Assembly (NCBI RefSeq): GCF_003436275.1
Contig: NZ_QSOP01000004.1
Coordinates: 62,001 to 126,000 of the forward strand
Direction of reading: 5' to 3'
DNA: 64,000 nucleotides
Origin: Collinsella sp. TM09-10AT
Lineage (GTDB): Bacteria > Actinomycetota > Coriobacteriia > Coriobacteriales > Coriobacteriaceae
Of the stretch, positions 55,037-63,451 are shown in pieces (the stretch's first letter is position 1; each line of letters starts with the position of its first letter). The notes below the pieces were generated by a model. That model was given only the letters and a program-made list of their open reading frames with translations, was not told the origin of the DNA and searched no databases. A program made the position numbers and the translations under genes.

Positions 55037-57187
55037 CTAGTACTGGCTCTCGTGCTTGCTGAAGAAGTCGAAGCGCGGGGGTAGCGGCTTCACGCGGTGC
55101 TCGCCGGGCTTCTCGCCCAGGCTCTCCACAAACTCATCCGTGGAGGCGAAGATGTTATCCCAGCTAAAGAAGGCGACCGGGTCAACGTCGAAGTACTCGC
55201 AGATGAGCTCGCAGCCGGCAGGGACGATGCCGTGCATGAGCACGGTCGCCACGCGCAGCTCGGTAAAGGCGTCGACGAGGGCCTGCGTCATTGCGGCGTT
55301 TGCCGGCTCGCCCTCGAGCTTGTTGGCGGCCTTAGAGGCGTCGCTCCAGCGCTTGTTGGCGGCACGCAGGTAGTCGTCGCACACGGCGAGCGCGCGGTGC
55401 GTCTCGAACTTGTACATGGCTTGCTCAAAGGCGAGAGCTGCCTGCTCGGCGGCTTCGACCACGGTGTCAGAAGCGGCACCGGCGGGGATGCAGCCGTTGC
55501 GGTAGGGGCTCTCGTCGCCCTCCTTGATGGCGACGCCGTAGAAGCAGCTGCGGGCCAGGCGGTTGAAGACGCCGGTCAAAAGGGCGCTCTCCTTAAGGGC
55601 CGGATCGATAACGCGCTTGTCGTCGCAGGCACGCACCTCGTTGCCGTCCTTGTCCTTGCCGGTCACACGCGTGTCGTATGCCTTGGGGCTAAAGCTCACC
55701 GGCTTCTCGGATAGGCCGAGCGACAGCCAGTGCGCGCGCATCTGCTCGCAGGTGTAGTGGTTGAGCAGGTCGTCTGCCGGCGGGGGAGGGGTCTGCGAGG
55801 ACGAGCTCGCCTTTTTGCCCATGTAGAGCAGGTGATAGCAGGCGCTGACGGTGCTCTGCGTAAGGTCCCAACCCAGGGCCTCCCACATGGCGGTTTGCGC
55901 GATGCAGTAGAAATAGATGTTGTCCTGACCGATGAACTGGTAGATCTGCGCGTCGTCCGAGCACCACCAGTCGCGCCAGTCGAGCGAGCTGTGCTGGTAG
56001 GTGGGCGCGGGGACCTGCGTGGAATCGGCGGCGGGCTCGCCCATGAGGGCGGCATCCTGGGCGGCGACGCCCTCGGTCACGCCGGCTGCCTTGGCATCGC
56101 GTGCGAGCACGGTACGCGTATAGCTGATGGGCGCCCACAGGCTCTCGGGCCAGCACCAGCAAGTGACGTCGTTCACGCCGTCGACCTCGGGCACCGGAAC
56201 GCCCCAGTCGATGTTGCCGGTGATGCGGAAGGGCACGAGTGCCTTGCCGCTGCGGAAGCGCACGCCACCGTTGGCGAGCACCGCGTGGGCGTCGTCGCGC
56301 TCCTTCCAGCTGGGGAAGGTGACGGTAAAGCTGCTCTTGTTGCCCTCGGGCTCCAGCACGGTGTGCTCGGGGAGCTGGTCCTCGACGGCATCGAAGGCCT
56401 CGCGGAACTTGTTCTGGATGTAGAGCTGAGCCGGCAGCAGCCACTCCTCCATGGTCTTGGAGACCACGGAGCGAACCTGCGGGTTCTGGGCGAGCTTGGC
56501 GGTGTAGGTCTTCATAAAGTCGAGGTAGGCCGGCAGGTCAAAGTAGAGATTGTCGACCGGGCGCAGCTCGGGCACCTCGCCGGTGAGCTGGCTCTTGGGC
56601 GCGATGAGCTCCTCGGGCTCAAACTGGTGGCCCAGATCGCACTCGTCGGCATAAGCCTTCTCGGACTTGCAGCCCTGGATGGGGCAGCGGCCGATGACCT
56701 GGCGGCCGTTGAGGAACGTGCCGGCCTTGGCATCGTAGAACTGCAGCGTGGAGCGCTTGGAGATGGTGCCCTGCTCGTGCAGGCGCTCGATAATCTCGGC
56801 AGTCACCTCGTTGTGGATCTGGGCCGCCGGCTCAAGGCCCGAGCCGCCGTAGATGTCGCAGCTGATGTTGTAGTTGTTGAGGGTCGCGGCCTGGCGGGAG
56901 TGATTGGACTCGACATACTCGCCGATGGACTTGTCGTAGCCCTCGTTCTCCTTGAGCTTGCGGTAGCTCTCCATGATGGGCGAACCGTAGCAGTCGGTGC
57001 CCGAGGTGAAGATGACGTTTTCGCGGCCCAGGCGGTCGCGCAGGAAGCGGGCGAAGAAGTCGGCCGGGACAAAGACGCCGCCGACGTGGCCAAAGTGCAG
57101 ACCCTTGTTGCCGTAGGGCTCGCCGGCGGTAACGATGGCGCGGCGCGGCCAGCTGGGACGGTCGTTCATGGAGTATTTGGATGCCAT
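55037..57187 (-). CDS. Divergent methionyl-tRNA synthetase-like class I synthetase
   Basis: 716 residues. The Rossmann start AIVTAGEPYGNKGLHFGHVGG carries a HFGH variant of HIGH, then TSGTDCYGSPI. A zinc-knuckle region has CPIQGC...CDLGHQFEPEELI. Methionine-pocket blocks include NLYFDLPAYLDF, GVPVPEV and IGQDNIYFYCIAQTAMW. The KMSKS position reads MGKKASSSSQTPPPP, so the second lysine is lost and a Ser/Pro stretch is inserted. The C-terminal helical anticodon region is present; no EMAP-like tRNA-binding tail is seen. AAGGAGT is well placed for ATG 57187. It could be a functional but divergent MetRS or a paralogue with another role. A genome-wide search for a second metG would decide. Confidence 0.8.
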   Translation of the reverse strand: MASKYSMNDRPSWPRRAIVTAGEPYGNKGLHFGHVGGVFVPADFFARFLRDRLGRENVIFTSGTDCYGSPIMESYRKLKENEGYDKSIGEYVESNHSRQAATLNNYNISCDIYGGSGLEPAAQIHNEVTAEIIERLHEQGTISKRSTLQFYDAKAGTFLNGRQVIGRCPIQGCKSEKAYADECDLGHQFEPEELIAPKSQLTGEVPELRPVDNLYFDLPAYLDFMKTYTAKLAQNPQVRSVVSKTMEEWLLPAQLYIQNKFREAFDAVEDQLPEHTVLEPEGNKSSFTVTFPSWKERDDAHAVLANGGVRFRSGKALVPFRITGNIDWGVPVPEVDGVNDVTCWCWPESLWAPISYTRTVLARDAKAAGVTEGVAAQDAALMGEPAADSTQVPAPTYQHSSLDWRDWWCSDDAQIYQFIGQDNIYFYCIAQTAMWEALGWDLTQSTVSACYHLLYMGKKASSSSQTPPPPADDLLNHYTCEQMRAHWLSLGLSEKPVSFSPKAYDTRVTGKDKDGNEVRACDDKRVIDPALKESALLTGVFNRLARSCFYGVAIKEGDESPYRNGCIPAGAASDTVVEAAEQAALAFEQAMYKFETHRALAVCDDYLRAANKRWSDASKAANKLEGEPANAAMTQALVDAFTELRVATVLMHGIVPAGCELICEYFDVDPVAFFSWDNIFASTDEFVESLGEKPGEHRVKPLPPRFDFFSKHESQY

Positions 57188-57320
57188 GGGACTCCTTCGC
57201 ATATAGGTAAGAGCGCGGCCGGGCACGGGGTTCGGCGGCGCGGTGGTCAATTCGTGCATATCGTTCGACATTATCGCACATGCGGGCGGGTGCGTGGCAG
57301 GGGCGCTATCCTAAGATGCT

Positions 57321-57890
57321 ATGAATGAGATTTCCAACATACATGCGTTTGAGGACGAGGATTTTCTACACGCTTGCTTCGTGTGGGGGATGGCCGTGAT
57401 CGCGGTGTTTGCCGTGTGCCTGGTGCCGGTGTTTATGCTGTTGGGCGGGCCTGCGGACTTGGACGCGGCTGAGGCGGGCGGCTGGATGGCTGTCGTGGGC
57501 TGGATAGTCGGCTTGGCTGCGGTCTCAATGGCATCGTTTGCCGTGCACGAGCTGGTGCATGCGGTGTTTTTTAAGCTGCTGGCGCCTGCGGGCGCGCAGG
57601 TGACCTTTGGGGCGAATCGCGAGACGGCGATGATCTATGCCTGCGCCGAGGGCGTTGTGTATTCGCGCCGGCGGTACATGGCGGTTTGCCTGGCGCCGAC
57701 GGTTGTTGTGACGACAGCATTTGCCCTGGGGTTTGCGTTCTCGGACTATCCGCTGCTGTGCTACCTGGCGGCTGGTCTGCACTTGTCGGGCTGTGTGGGT
57801 GATTGGTATTACGTGCGGACCATTCTGCGCGACCGCCGTATCGTCGCCTGCGAGGATACGTCCTTTGGCGTGCGCTTTTTCGCAAAGTAG
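57321..57890 (+). CDS. DUF3267 putative zincin membrane protein
   Basis: 189 residues with four to five predicted membrane helices. The motif HELVHAVFF (His76, Glu77, His80) is the HExxH of DUF3267, a family of putative integral-membrane zinc metallopeptidases. No third ligand is assigned. The C-terminus FFAK ends in a TAG that lies inside a REP-like sequence (CGCAAAGTAG followed by TCTTTTTGGGACGGGG). It is divergent from the MetRS-like gene. Confidence 0.75.
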   Translation: MNEISNIHAFEDEDFLHACFVWGMAVIAVFAVCLVPVFMLLGGPADLDAAEAGGWMAVVGWIVGLAAVSMASFAVHELVHAVFFKLLAPAGAQVTFGANRETAMIYACAEGVVYSRRRYMAVCLAPTVVVTTAFALGFAFSDYPLLCYLAAGLHLSGCVGDWYYVRTILRDRRIVACEDTSFGVRFFAK

Positions 57891-57951
57891 TCTTTTTGGG
57901 ACGGGGCTATTTTAGCTGCCATGATGTCGGTGTGAGTTTTCTGGGACGGGG
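57881..57951. repeat. REP-like half sites at the end of DUF3267 gene and before queH
   Basis: CGCAAAGTAG followed by TCTTTTTGGGACGGGG (57881-57906) is identical to the inverted copy at 54947-54972. A second core TTTTCTGGGACGGGG (57937-57951) supplies the GGGG run that probably serves as the queH ribosome site. Confidence 0.75.
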
Positions 57952-57957
57952 ATGTCG

Positions 57958-58533
57958 ATGAAGTCGTTGTTGCTGCATGCGTGCTGTGCACCATGCTCGC
58001 TTGAGCCGGTTCGCCTGCTGCGCGAGGAGGGGTTTGAGCCCACGATTTGCTGGACCAATCCCAATATTCAACCGCGCGATGAATGGCGGCGGCGTCTGGA
58101 CGAGCTGCGCCGGTGGTGTGCCGATGGCGACATCGAGCTCATCGAGGCGGGGGAGGACCGCGAGCGCTGGGAGGCCGGCGTGGCCCCGCTGGGTGCCGAT
58201 CGGCCCCGTCGCTGTCGCTCGTGCTATGCCTTGCGCTTGGCCGAGGCATGCCGCGTTGCCCAGGAGCGCAGGTTTGAATATGTGGGTACGACGCTCGCCG
58301 TCTCGCCGTATCAGCTGTTCGACACCTGCAATGACGTGCTTGAGCGTTTGGCGGCCGCCCATGGGCTCACCCCGGTGATTCGCGATTTTCGCCCGTATTA
58401 TCCCGAGGCTACGCGCCGTTCGCGCGAACTGGGCATGTATCGACAGAACTACTGCGGCTGCCGCTTTTCTGCTGTCGAGGCGGCCATGGACCGCGCCCGC
58501 ATCCGCGACGAGCGCAAAGCCGCCAAAAAGTAG
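57958..58533 (+). CDS. queH: Epoxyqueuosine reductase QueH
   Basis: 191 residues. HACCAPCS near the N-terminus, RCRSCYALRL in the middle and YRQNYCGC near the C-terminus carry the conserved cysteines that bind the Fe-S clusters of QueH (DUF208). It reduces epoxyqueuosine to queuosine on tRNA without cobalamin, unlike QueG. The neighbouring queA makes the substrate. I chose ATG 57958 because the GGGG run is 6 nt upstream; ATG 57952 is directly after it. The end of the gene abuts a degenerate REP-like site. The next gene is 64 bp away. Confidence 0.93.
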   Translation: MKSLLLHACCAPCSLEPVRLLREEGFEPTICWTNPNIQPRDEWRRRLDELRRWCADGDIELIEAGEDRERWEAGVAPLGADRPRRCRSCYALRLAEACRVAQERRFEYVGTTLAVSPYQLFDTCNDVLERLAAAHGLTPVIRDFRPYYPEATRRSRELGMYRQNYCGCRFSAVEAAMDRARIRDERKAAKK

Positions 58534-58546
58534 TTCGTTTGGGACG
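58525..58546. repeat. Degenerate REP-like site spanning the queH stop
   Basis: AAAAAGTAG then TTCGTTTGGGACG matches the start of the unit at 57881 (AAAGTAGTC-TTTTTGGGACG) with a few changes, and again covers the stop codon TAG. Confidence 0.5.
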
Positions 58547-58597
58547 TCAGCCTGCTAGGATGTAGAGCGGACTTTAGCTATATAAGGAGTATCCGAC

Positions 58598-59815
58598 GTG
58601 TCTATGCGTACCGATGATTTTGACTACAACCTTCCTGAGGAACTGATTGCCCAGGCTCCTGCCGAGCCGCGCGACTCCTGCCGCCTGCTGGTGGTGGATC
58701 GCAAAGGCTCCCAGGCGGGGAAGCCGCTGGAGCACGGCGGTACCGTTGAGCACCGCATCTTCCGCGACATCATCGACTATATCGAGCCGGGCGATGTGCT
58801 CGTCATCAACAAGACGCGTGTGATGCCGGCCCGCCTGATCGGTCGCAAAGCCGGCTCGGGTGGCGTGGTCGAGACGCTGCTGCTCAAGCGCCGTGAGGAT
58901 GTTGACCCGCTGGGCCACGTTTGGGAGTGCCTGGTCAAGCCGGGTAAGCGCCTGAAGCCCGGTGCTCAGATTGAGTATCGCGCCGGTGGCGCCCATGCGC
59001 CCGAGGGGGCTCCCGTGGTGCTGACGGCCGAGGTCATCGACTTTGTCACCGATAGCCGCGGAGGCCGTCTGGTGCGCTTTGAGCCGGCCGGCTGCAATGC
59101 CGCCGGCGAGCCGCGCACGCTCGACGAGGCCATTCATGCTGCCGGTCACGTGCCGCTGCCGCCCTACATTACCGATTACGAGGGCGATCCCGAGAAGTAC
59201 CAGACCGTCTACGCCATGAAGGAGGAGCACTCGGCTGCCGCTCCTACGGCGGGTCTGCACTTTACCCCCGAGCTCATGGCCGCTATCGAGGCCAAGGGCG
59301 CGAAGTTTGCCGCCGTCGAGCTCGAGGTGGGTATTGATACCTTCCGTCTGGTGGAGGAGGACGACCCCACGCAGCACGTCATGCACACCGAGCGCTACCA
59401 CGTGTCACAGGAGGTTGTCGACGCCGTGCATAAGGCGAAGGCCGAGGGGCACCGCGTGATCGCCGTCGGCACCACCGCAGTACGCTCGCTCGAGAGCGCC
59501 TTTGACGCTGAGGCACCGGTGTCTGATCCGGCCGTGACGGCGCGCTATTTTGAGGGCCGCGAGGATGGGGCCGACACGCTCGGCCGCGGCGACATCGTGG
59601 TGCGCGAGAACGCGACGACGCAGCTCTACCTCATGCCCGGCTCGACCTATCACGTGGTCGACGCGCTGATCACGAACTTCCACGTGCCGCGCTCCACGCT
59701 CATGATGCTCGTGAGCGCACTTGCCACCCGCGACCAGATCATGGATGCCTATGCCGCCGCCATCGAGGAGCGCTACCGCTTCTTCAGCTTTGGCGACGCC
59801 ATGCTCATTTTGTAG
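58598..59815 (+). CDS. queA: S-adenosylmethionine:tRNA ribosyltransferase-isomerase
   Basis: 405 residues. Transfers and isomerises the ribose of SAM onto preQ1-tRNA to give epoxyqueuosine. Family blocks: FDYNLPEELIAQAPAEPRD at the N-terminus, VINKTRVMPARLIGRK, HSAAAPTAGLHFTPEL, and FHVPRSTLMMLVSALA near the C-terminus. The start is GTG 58598, with AAGGAG 8 nt upstream; ATG 58604 is a second option. It acts between Tgt and QueH. Its TAG overlaps the first base of the family I repeat. Confidence 0.96.
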   Translation: MSMRTDDFDYNLPEELIAQAPAEPRDSCRLLVVDRKGSQAGKPLEHGGTVEHRIFRDIIDYIEPGDVLVINKTRVMPARLIGRKAGSGGVVETLLLKRREDVDPLGHVWECLVKPGKRLKPGAQIEYRAGGAHAPEGAPVVLTAEVIDFVTDSRGGRLVRFEPAGCNAAGEPRTLDEAIHAAGHVPLPPYITDYEGDPEKYQTVYAMKEEHSAAAPTAGLHFTPELMAAIEAKGAKFAAVELEVGIDTFRLVEEDDPTQHVMHTERYHVSQEVVDAVHKAKAEGHRVIAVGTTAVRSLESAFDAEAPVSDPAVTARYFEGREDGADTLGRGDIVVRENATTQLYLMPGSTYHVVDALITNFHVPRSTLMMLVSALATRDQIMDAYAAAIEERYRFFSFGDAMLIL

Positions 59816-59961
59816 GTTACGGCGTTTTACAAACGCCGTAACCGGCCGACGCTGCAAACCCCCCTAAGCGGCAATCTGACGTTCAATCGTCGGGCATGAC
59901 CAGAAGGTCAATGCCCCCCTCTTTCACGTCACCTTGCTCGCTTAGGGGCGTTTTCGCTGAC
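59815..59961 (+). repeat. Structured 3'-UTR element, family I copy B
   Basis: 147 bp, starting on the last base of the queA stop. P1 is at 59816-59842 (GTTACGGCGTTT / AAACGCCGTAAC). Box CCGACGCTGC follows. P2 pairs 59856-59870 with 59939-59953 (one mismatch). CAATCTGACGTTCAA, a P3 hairpin with an AGAA loop (ATGACC/GGTCA), and CTTTCACGTCACCTTG lie inside. It ends CGCTGAC. Confidence 0.85.
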
Positions 59962-59982
59962 TTCGCCAAAGCATCGGCAGGT

Positions 59983-60087
59983 ACTCATTGGGGACGTACT
60001 TAAATGAGTGCCTGCAGAATGAGAGTGGATAATCTCCCGTTTTAGGCGTGTTTCTTCGTCAAAAGTGGGAGATTATCCACTCTCATT
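59983..60087. repeat. Family II palindromic repeat, copy 1
   Basis: A small hairpin (ACTCATT / AATGAGT around GGGGACGTACTTA) is followed by a long one. AATGAGAGTGGATAATCTCC pairs with its complement ending at 60087, around a 17-nt loop. Another copy is at 63207-63310. Both lie 22-43 bp downstream of a family I element. The rest of 59962-60156 holds only these repeats. Confidence 0.85.
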
Positions 60088-60091
60088 AGGT

Positions 60092-60137
60092 GGCACTTGG
60101 GGACGTTCCTTTTTTGCCGGCACCTGGGGACAGTCCT
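60092..60137. repeat. Tandem GGCAC-TGGGGAC REP-like units
   Basis: GGCACTTGGGGACGTTCC and GGCACCTGGGGACAGTCC are direct repeats separated by a T-rich spacer. The GGGGAC cores match the cores of the other palindromes here and are the kind of sequence recognised by REP-associated tyrosine (RAYT, Y1) transposases. No such transposase gene is in the window. Confidence 0.65.
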
Positions 60138-60156
60138 TGTAATCGTTGGGGAGTGG

Positions 60157-61920
60157 TTACTTGCTCGCGAACAGCCAGATCAAGATGATCACTAGAACTA
60201 CGGCGACGATGCAGACGATGGCGCCGGTGAATTTGATGCGTGAGTCGCGGGTACGCTCGCGCACCGCGTCCTCGGTGGCCTCGAGCTGGGCGACTTCTCG
60301 CTCGGTCTCGGTGTGTTCGGCATTGTCTCGGGCCAAGGACCCTGCAAGCGACTCGGTGATCTCTGGGTGGTCGTGCACCTCGGTCGCCTGTTCGATGATC
60401 GACTGTGCATGTGCGGCATCTGCTTGGGCGTTGGCGATGGTCTGCTCCTGGTCGCGGCGCGCCTTGTCCTCGGCAGCGATCTTCTCGCGCAGTTCGCGCT
60501 GACGAGTCGCGGCGGCGGTCTTCGCCGTCTGCAGCTCGTCGCGCGCGGCATCGGCTTCGGTCGTCACGGCTTGGTGCGCGCGTTTTGCGTCGGCGATAGG
60601 GGCTTGAGCCTGCTCGACGGCCTGCTCGGCTGCGGCAAGCGAGTGCTCAAGGTCGGCGGTGATGCGCGGGACATCTTCTTCGGCTTTACGCAGGGCATCT
60701 GCCGTGTCGGAAATCTGCATCGAGAGCTCGCTGGTGCGCACCGTATAGTTGGCGGGATTTGCCGAGGGATTGCGTTGCAGCTCGGCATACTCATGACGCA
60801 GCGTCTCGAGCTGGGCGCGCGTGGCGTCGACGGTTTGTTGTGCGGCGGCAATGCCGGCGTCTCGCTCTGCCTTCACCTTGTCGCGGATGCGCTTGGAATC
60901 CTCAAGACGTCGAACGAGGCGGTTGCCGGTCTCGCGTGAGCTCGCCTCGCGGGCCTCCACGGCGTCGAGCGCGGCCTTCAGGCGGAGCTCAGTCGCGTCA
61001 TCCTCTGTCTTCATTTGTTCGAGCTGACCCTTGAGCTCTGTCGCTTTGGAGGCGTGGACATCACGGTCAATCTCGGCGACCGCTGCAGTCTTTTGGGCCG
61101 TGGCAATCGCCTGGCGCTGGTCGGCGACGATCTGGTCGTAGCGGCCTGCGATATCCTGGCGCGTCTCGAGTTCCTCGGCCTGATCGGCAATGCGCTGCTC
61201 AAGTTCGGCCAGGTGGGCGCGGGCATCGGCAAGTGCCTTTTTCGCGGCGTTCATCTCGCGCATGGCCGAGGCGCCCTGGGCGATAAAGGTGCCCACGGCG
61301 TTCGCAGTGTTCGAGACAGCGGTCCCCAGATCGCGGCTCGCGGCGGGGGAGTGCGGGGCAGTCGGGCGAGCGGTGTCGGCAGCGTCCGCATCGGCAGTCT
61401 GCGGCACGGCGATATTGCCGGTACCGCCTTCGATCACAGAAAAGCCTGCTGCGTGCGGGTCGACCGCATCGGTGCCAATCGTGGGATGCTCGAGCTGCAG
61501 AAACGAGGGCATGGTGCTGCCCTGGTCGGCAACCGGAGTCTCGCCGGGTACGAAGGTCGAGGCTGCCTCGGCGGCCTCCTCTTCCTCGGCGTCAACGTCA
61601 GCGTCGGCCACGGCGTCTTTCATCGCTTTGACGGCATCCATCATGGAGTCCATGACGGCGTCGAGCTCTTCTTCCGAAGAAACCTCGATAGGGCCCGCAG
61701 CTTGCGGAGCAGCATCCTGTACGGGGCGGTCGTCCTGAGCGGGCGCATCGTCGTTTTGCTCGTCTGCATCTTCGGCGCCAGGGGTTTCCGCCGTAGCGCT
61801 TTCGTCCAAGAATGGGCCGTCGAGGTCAATATCATCGCAGGTCACAGCGTCGGCATCTGCAGTGACGTCTGCGGAATCATCAATATGCTGTTGAGTCTGG
61901 GGGTCCAGCTCGTCTGTCAT
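60157..61920 (-). CDS. Coiled-coil, tail-anchored membrane protein
   Basis: 587 residues. The first 200 are acidic and low complexity. Residues about 225-545 form a nearly continuous coiled coil rich in Ala, Glu, Gln, Arg and Asp (for example LAELEQRIADQAEELETRQD). The C-terminus is one membrane helix, GAIVCIVAVVLVIILIWLF, with almost nothing after it, so the bulk is cytoplasmic. No catalytic motif is visible. A structural or division-related role is possible but unsupported by neighbours. I chose ATG 61920, with AGGAG 9 nt upstream, over ATG 61926. It is divergent from the SDR gene; the 294-bp gap contains nothing else I recognise. Confidence 0.75.
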   Translation of the reverse strand: MTDELDPQTQQHIDDSADVTADADAVTCDDIDLDGPFLDESATAETPGAEDADEQNDDAPAQDDRPVQDAAPQAAGPIEVSSEEELDAVMDSMMDAVKAMKDAVADADVDAEEEEAAEAASTFVPGETPVADQGSTMPSFLQLEHPTIGTDAVDPHAAGFSVIEGGTGNIAVPQTADADAADTARPTAPHSPAASRDLGTAVSNTANAVGTFIAQGASAMREMNAAKKALADARAHLAELEQRIADQAEELETRQDIAGRYDQIVADQRQAIATAQKTAAVAEIDRDVHASKATELKGQLEQMKTEDDATELRLKAALDAVEAREASSRETGNRLVRRLEDSKRIRDKVKAERDAGIAAAQQTVDATRAQLETLRHEYAELQRNPSANPANYTVRTSELSMQISDTADALRKAEEDVPRITADLEHSLAAAEQAVEQAQAPIADAKRAHQAVTTEADAARDELQTAKTAAATRQRELREKIAAEDKARRDQEQTIANAQADAAHAQSIIEQATEVHDHPEITESLAGSLARDNAEHTETEREVAQLEATEDAVRERTRDSRIKFTGAIVCIVAVVLVIILIWLFASK

Positions 61921-62214
61921 AGGCATGTGCTCCTCATCGTTGTTTGTCACCCTATGATAAAGTCTCGCGCCGACATCCCGCGCGCTGCAGCAAAGTTTCA
62001 AAACGTGTTCGATGGCTCGCGTCGATAGCAAAAACTCGGCCACTTTATCCAGTTTGTACTTGACATTCCCTTCGCCGAAAGACGTTGCGCCGTTCGCCTG
62101 CCAGGGGCTTTATTTTTCACTTGAACCCGCTAAAGTTGCATTTCAGCTTTTGGCGCGTGAAGTTGGATGCGCGCAGTCGACGGGCAGGCCCGTCGCGATT
62201 TGAAAGGACTTTAT

Positions 62215-63015
62215 ATGGGACTTTTCACTGGTAAGACCGTGATCGTCACCGGCGGCGGCAAGGCCACGCTCAAGGACGGCTCCGCTGGCTCCATCGGCTA
62301 CGGTATCGATATCGCTTTTGCCAAGGAGGGCGCAAACCTCGTCATTACCGGCCGCAACGTTGCCAAGCTCGAGGCTGCCAAGGAATCCCTCGAGGCCGAG
62401 TACGGCGTCAAGGTTCTGCCTGTTCAGGCCGATGTCTCGGCTGGTCAGGACAACGAGGCCGTCGTCCAGAACGTCATCGACAAGGCTATTGAGGAGTTCG
62501 GCCGCATCGACGCCGTCGTCAACAATGCTCAGGCCAGCGCCTCGGGCGTGACCATTGCCGATCACACCATGGATCAGTTTAACCTGGCCATTTACTCTGG
62601 CCTGTATGCCACCTACCTGTACATGCAGAAGGCCTACCCGCACCTGAAGGAGACCAAGGGCTCCGTGGTCAACTTTGCTTCGGGCGCCGGCCTGTTTGGC
62701 AACTATGGCCAGTGCAGCTACGCCGCTGCCAAGGAGGGCATCCGCGGACTGACCCGCGTCGCTGCCAACGAGTGGGGCAAGGACGGCATCAACGTCAATA
62801 TCGTTTGCCCGCTTGCTTGGACCGCTGCGCTCGAGAACTTCCAGGATGCCTATCCCGAGGCGTTCAAGGCCAACGTCCACATGCCGCCGGCTGGCCACTA
62901 CGGCGACGTCGAGAAGGAAATCGGCCGCGTTGTCGTTCAGCTCTGCGGTCCCGACTTTAAGTATATGAACGGCGAGACCGTCACCCTCGAGGGTGGCATG
63001 GGCCAGCGCCCTTAG
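62215..63015 (+). CDS. SDR family oxidoreductase
   Basis: 266 residues, classical short-chain dehydrogenase fold. The cofactor loop reads VTGGGKATLKDGSAGSIGYG, an enlarged version of TGxxxGIG with about nine extra residues. NNAQASASG replaces the usual NNAG. The catalytic Ser is in FASGAGLFG, and Tyr and Lys in YAAAK. The substrate is unknown; it is not similar to the known Collinsella 7-beta-hydroxysteroid dehydrogenase. GAAAGGA precedes the ATG. A family I repeat begins 2 bp after the stop. Confidence 0.88.
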   Translation: MGLFTGKTVIVTGGGKATLKDGSAGSIGYGIDIAFAKEGANLVITGRNVAKLEAAKESLEAEYGVKVLPVQADVSAGQDNEAVVQNVIDKAIEEFGRIDAVVNNAQASASGVTIADHTMDQFNLAIYSGLYATYLYMQKAYPHLKETKGSVVNFASGAGLFGNYGQCSYAAAKEGIRGLTRVAANEWGKDGINVNIVCPLAWTAALENFQDAYPEAFKANVHMPPAGHYGDVEKEIGRVVVQLCGPDFKYMNGETVTLEGGMGQRP

Positions 63016-63016
63016 G

Positions 63017-63164
63017 GGTTCCGCCGTTCTACCGAACGGCGGACCGGCCGACGCTGCGCGGGCCGCATTTGGACAATCTGCCGTTCAATTTCAAGGGCGC
63101 GACCAGAAGGTCAGCGCCCTTTCATTTCACGGCACCTTGTCTCAAATGCGACCCGCTCGCTGAC
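63017..63164 (+). repeat. Structured 3'-UTR element, family I copy C
   Basis: 148 bp. P1 is at 63018-63044 (GTTCCGCCGTTC / GAACGGCGGAC). Box CCGACGCTGC follows. P2 pairs 63058-63071 with 63143-63156 (one mismatch). CAATCTGCCGTTCAA, P3 with an AGAA loop (GGGCGCGACC / GGTCAGCGCCC) and TTTCACGGCACCTTG lie inside. It ends CTCGCTGAC. Confidence 0.85.
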
Positions 63165-63206
63165 GTTGCCAAAATATCGGCGTTGCCGTGGCTGGTAAAT
63201 AGCTCC

Positions 63207-63310
63207 ACTCATCGGGGACGTACTTAAATGAGTGCCCGCAGAATGAAAGTGGATAATCTCCCGTTTTTGGGCTGTGCTTTGGGCAAAAGTGGGAGATTGT
63301 CCACGCTCAT
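63207..63310. repeat. Family II palindromic repeat, copy 2
   Basis: Same organisation as 59983-60087: ACTCAT / ATGAGT around GGGGACGTACTTA, then AATGAAAGTGGATAATCTCC facing GGGAGATTGTCCACGCTCAT. Substitutions in one arm are not always compensated. The stretch 63165-63451 holds this repeat and the tgt promoter region only. Confidence 0.85.
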
Positions 63311-63451
63311 CCGGTAAGCGTCCAAAAATCCACGCTCATTTGCCGTGTCCCTGCCGTATCCTCCTCGCACCAGTTTCTGTCGAGTCGGTGCTTCTTGCGG
63401 GTTGCCCGTATAATGGTTTGCGTATGAACCGCAACCAAGGAGTTCCAGTTT

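Noticed and set aside
62215..63015. Bile-acid hydroxysteroid dehydrogenase
   Set aside because: The fold is a generic SDR and its sequence does not resemble the known Collinsella 7-beta-HSDH, so no bile-acid role is claimed.
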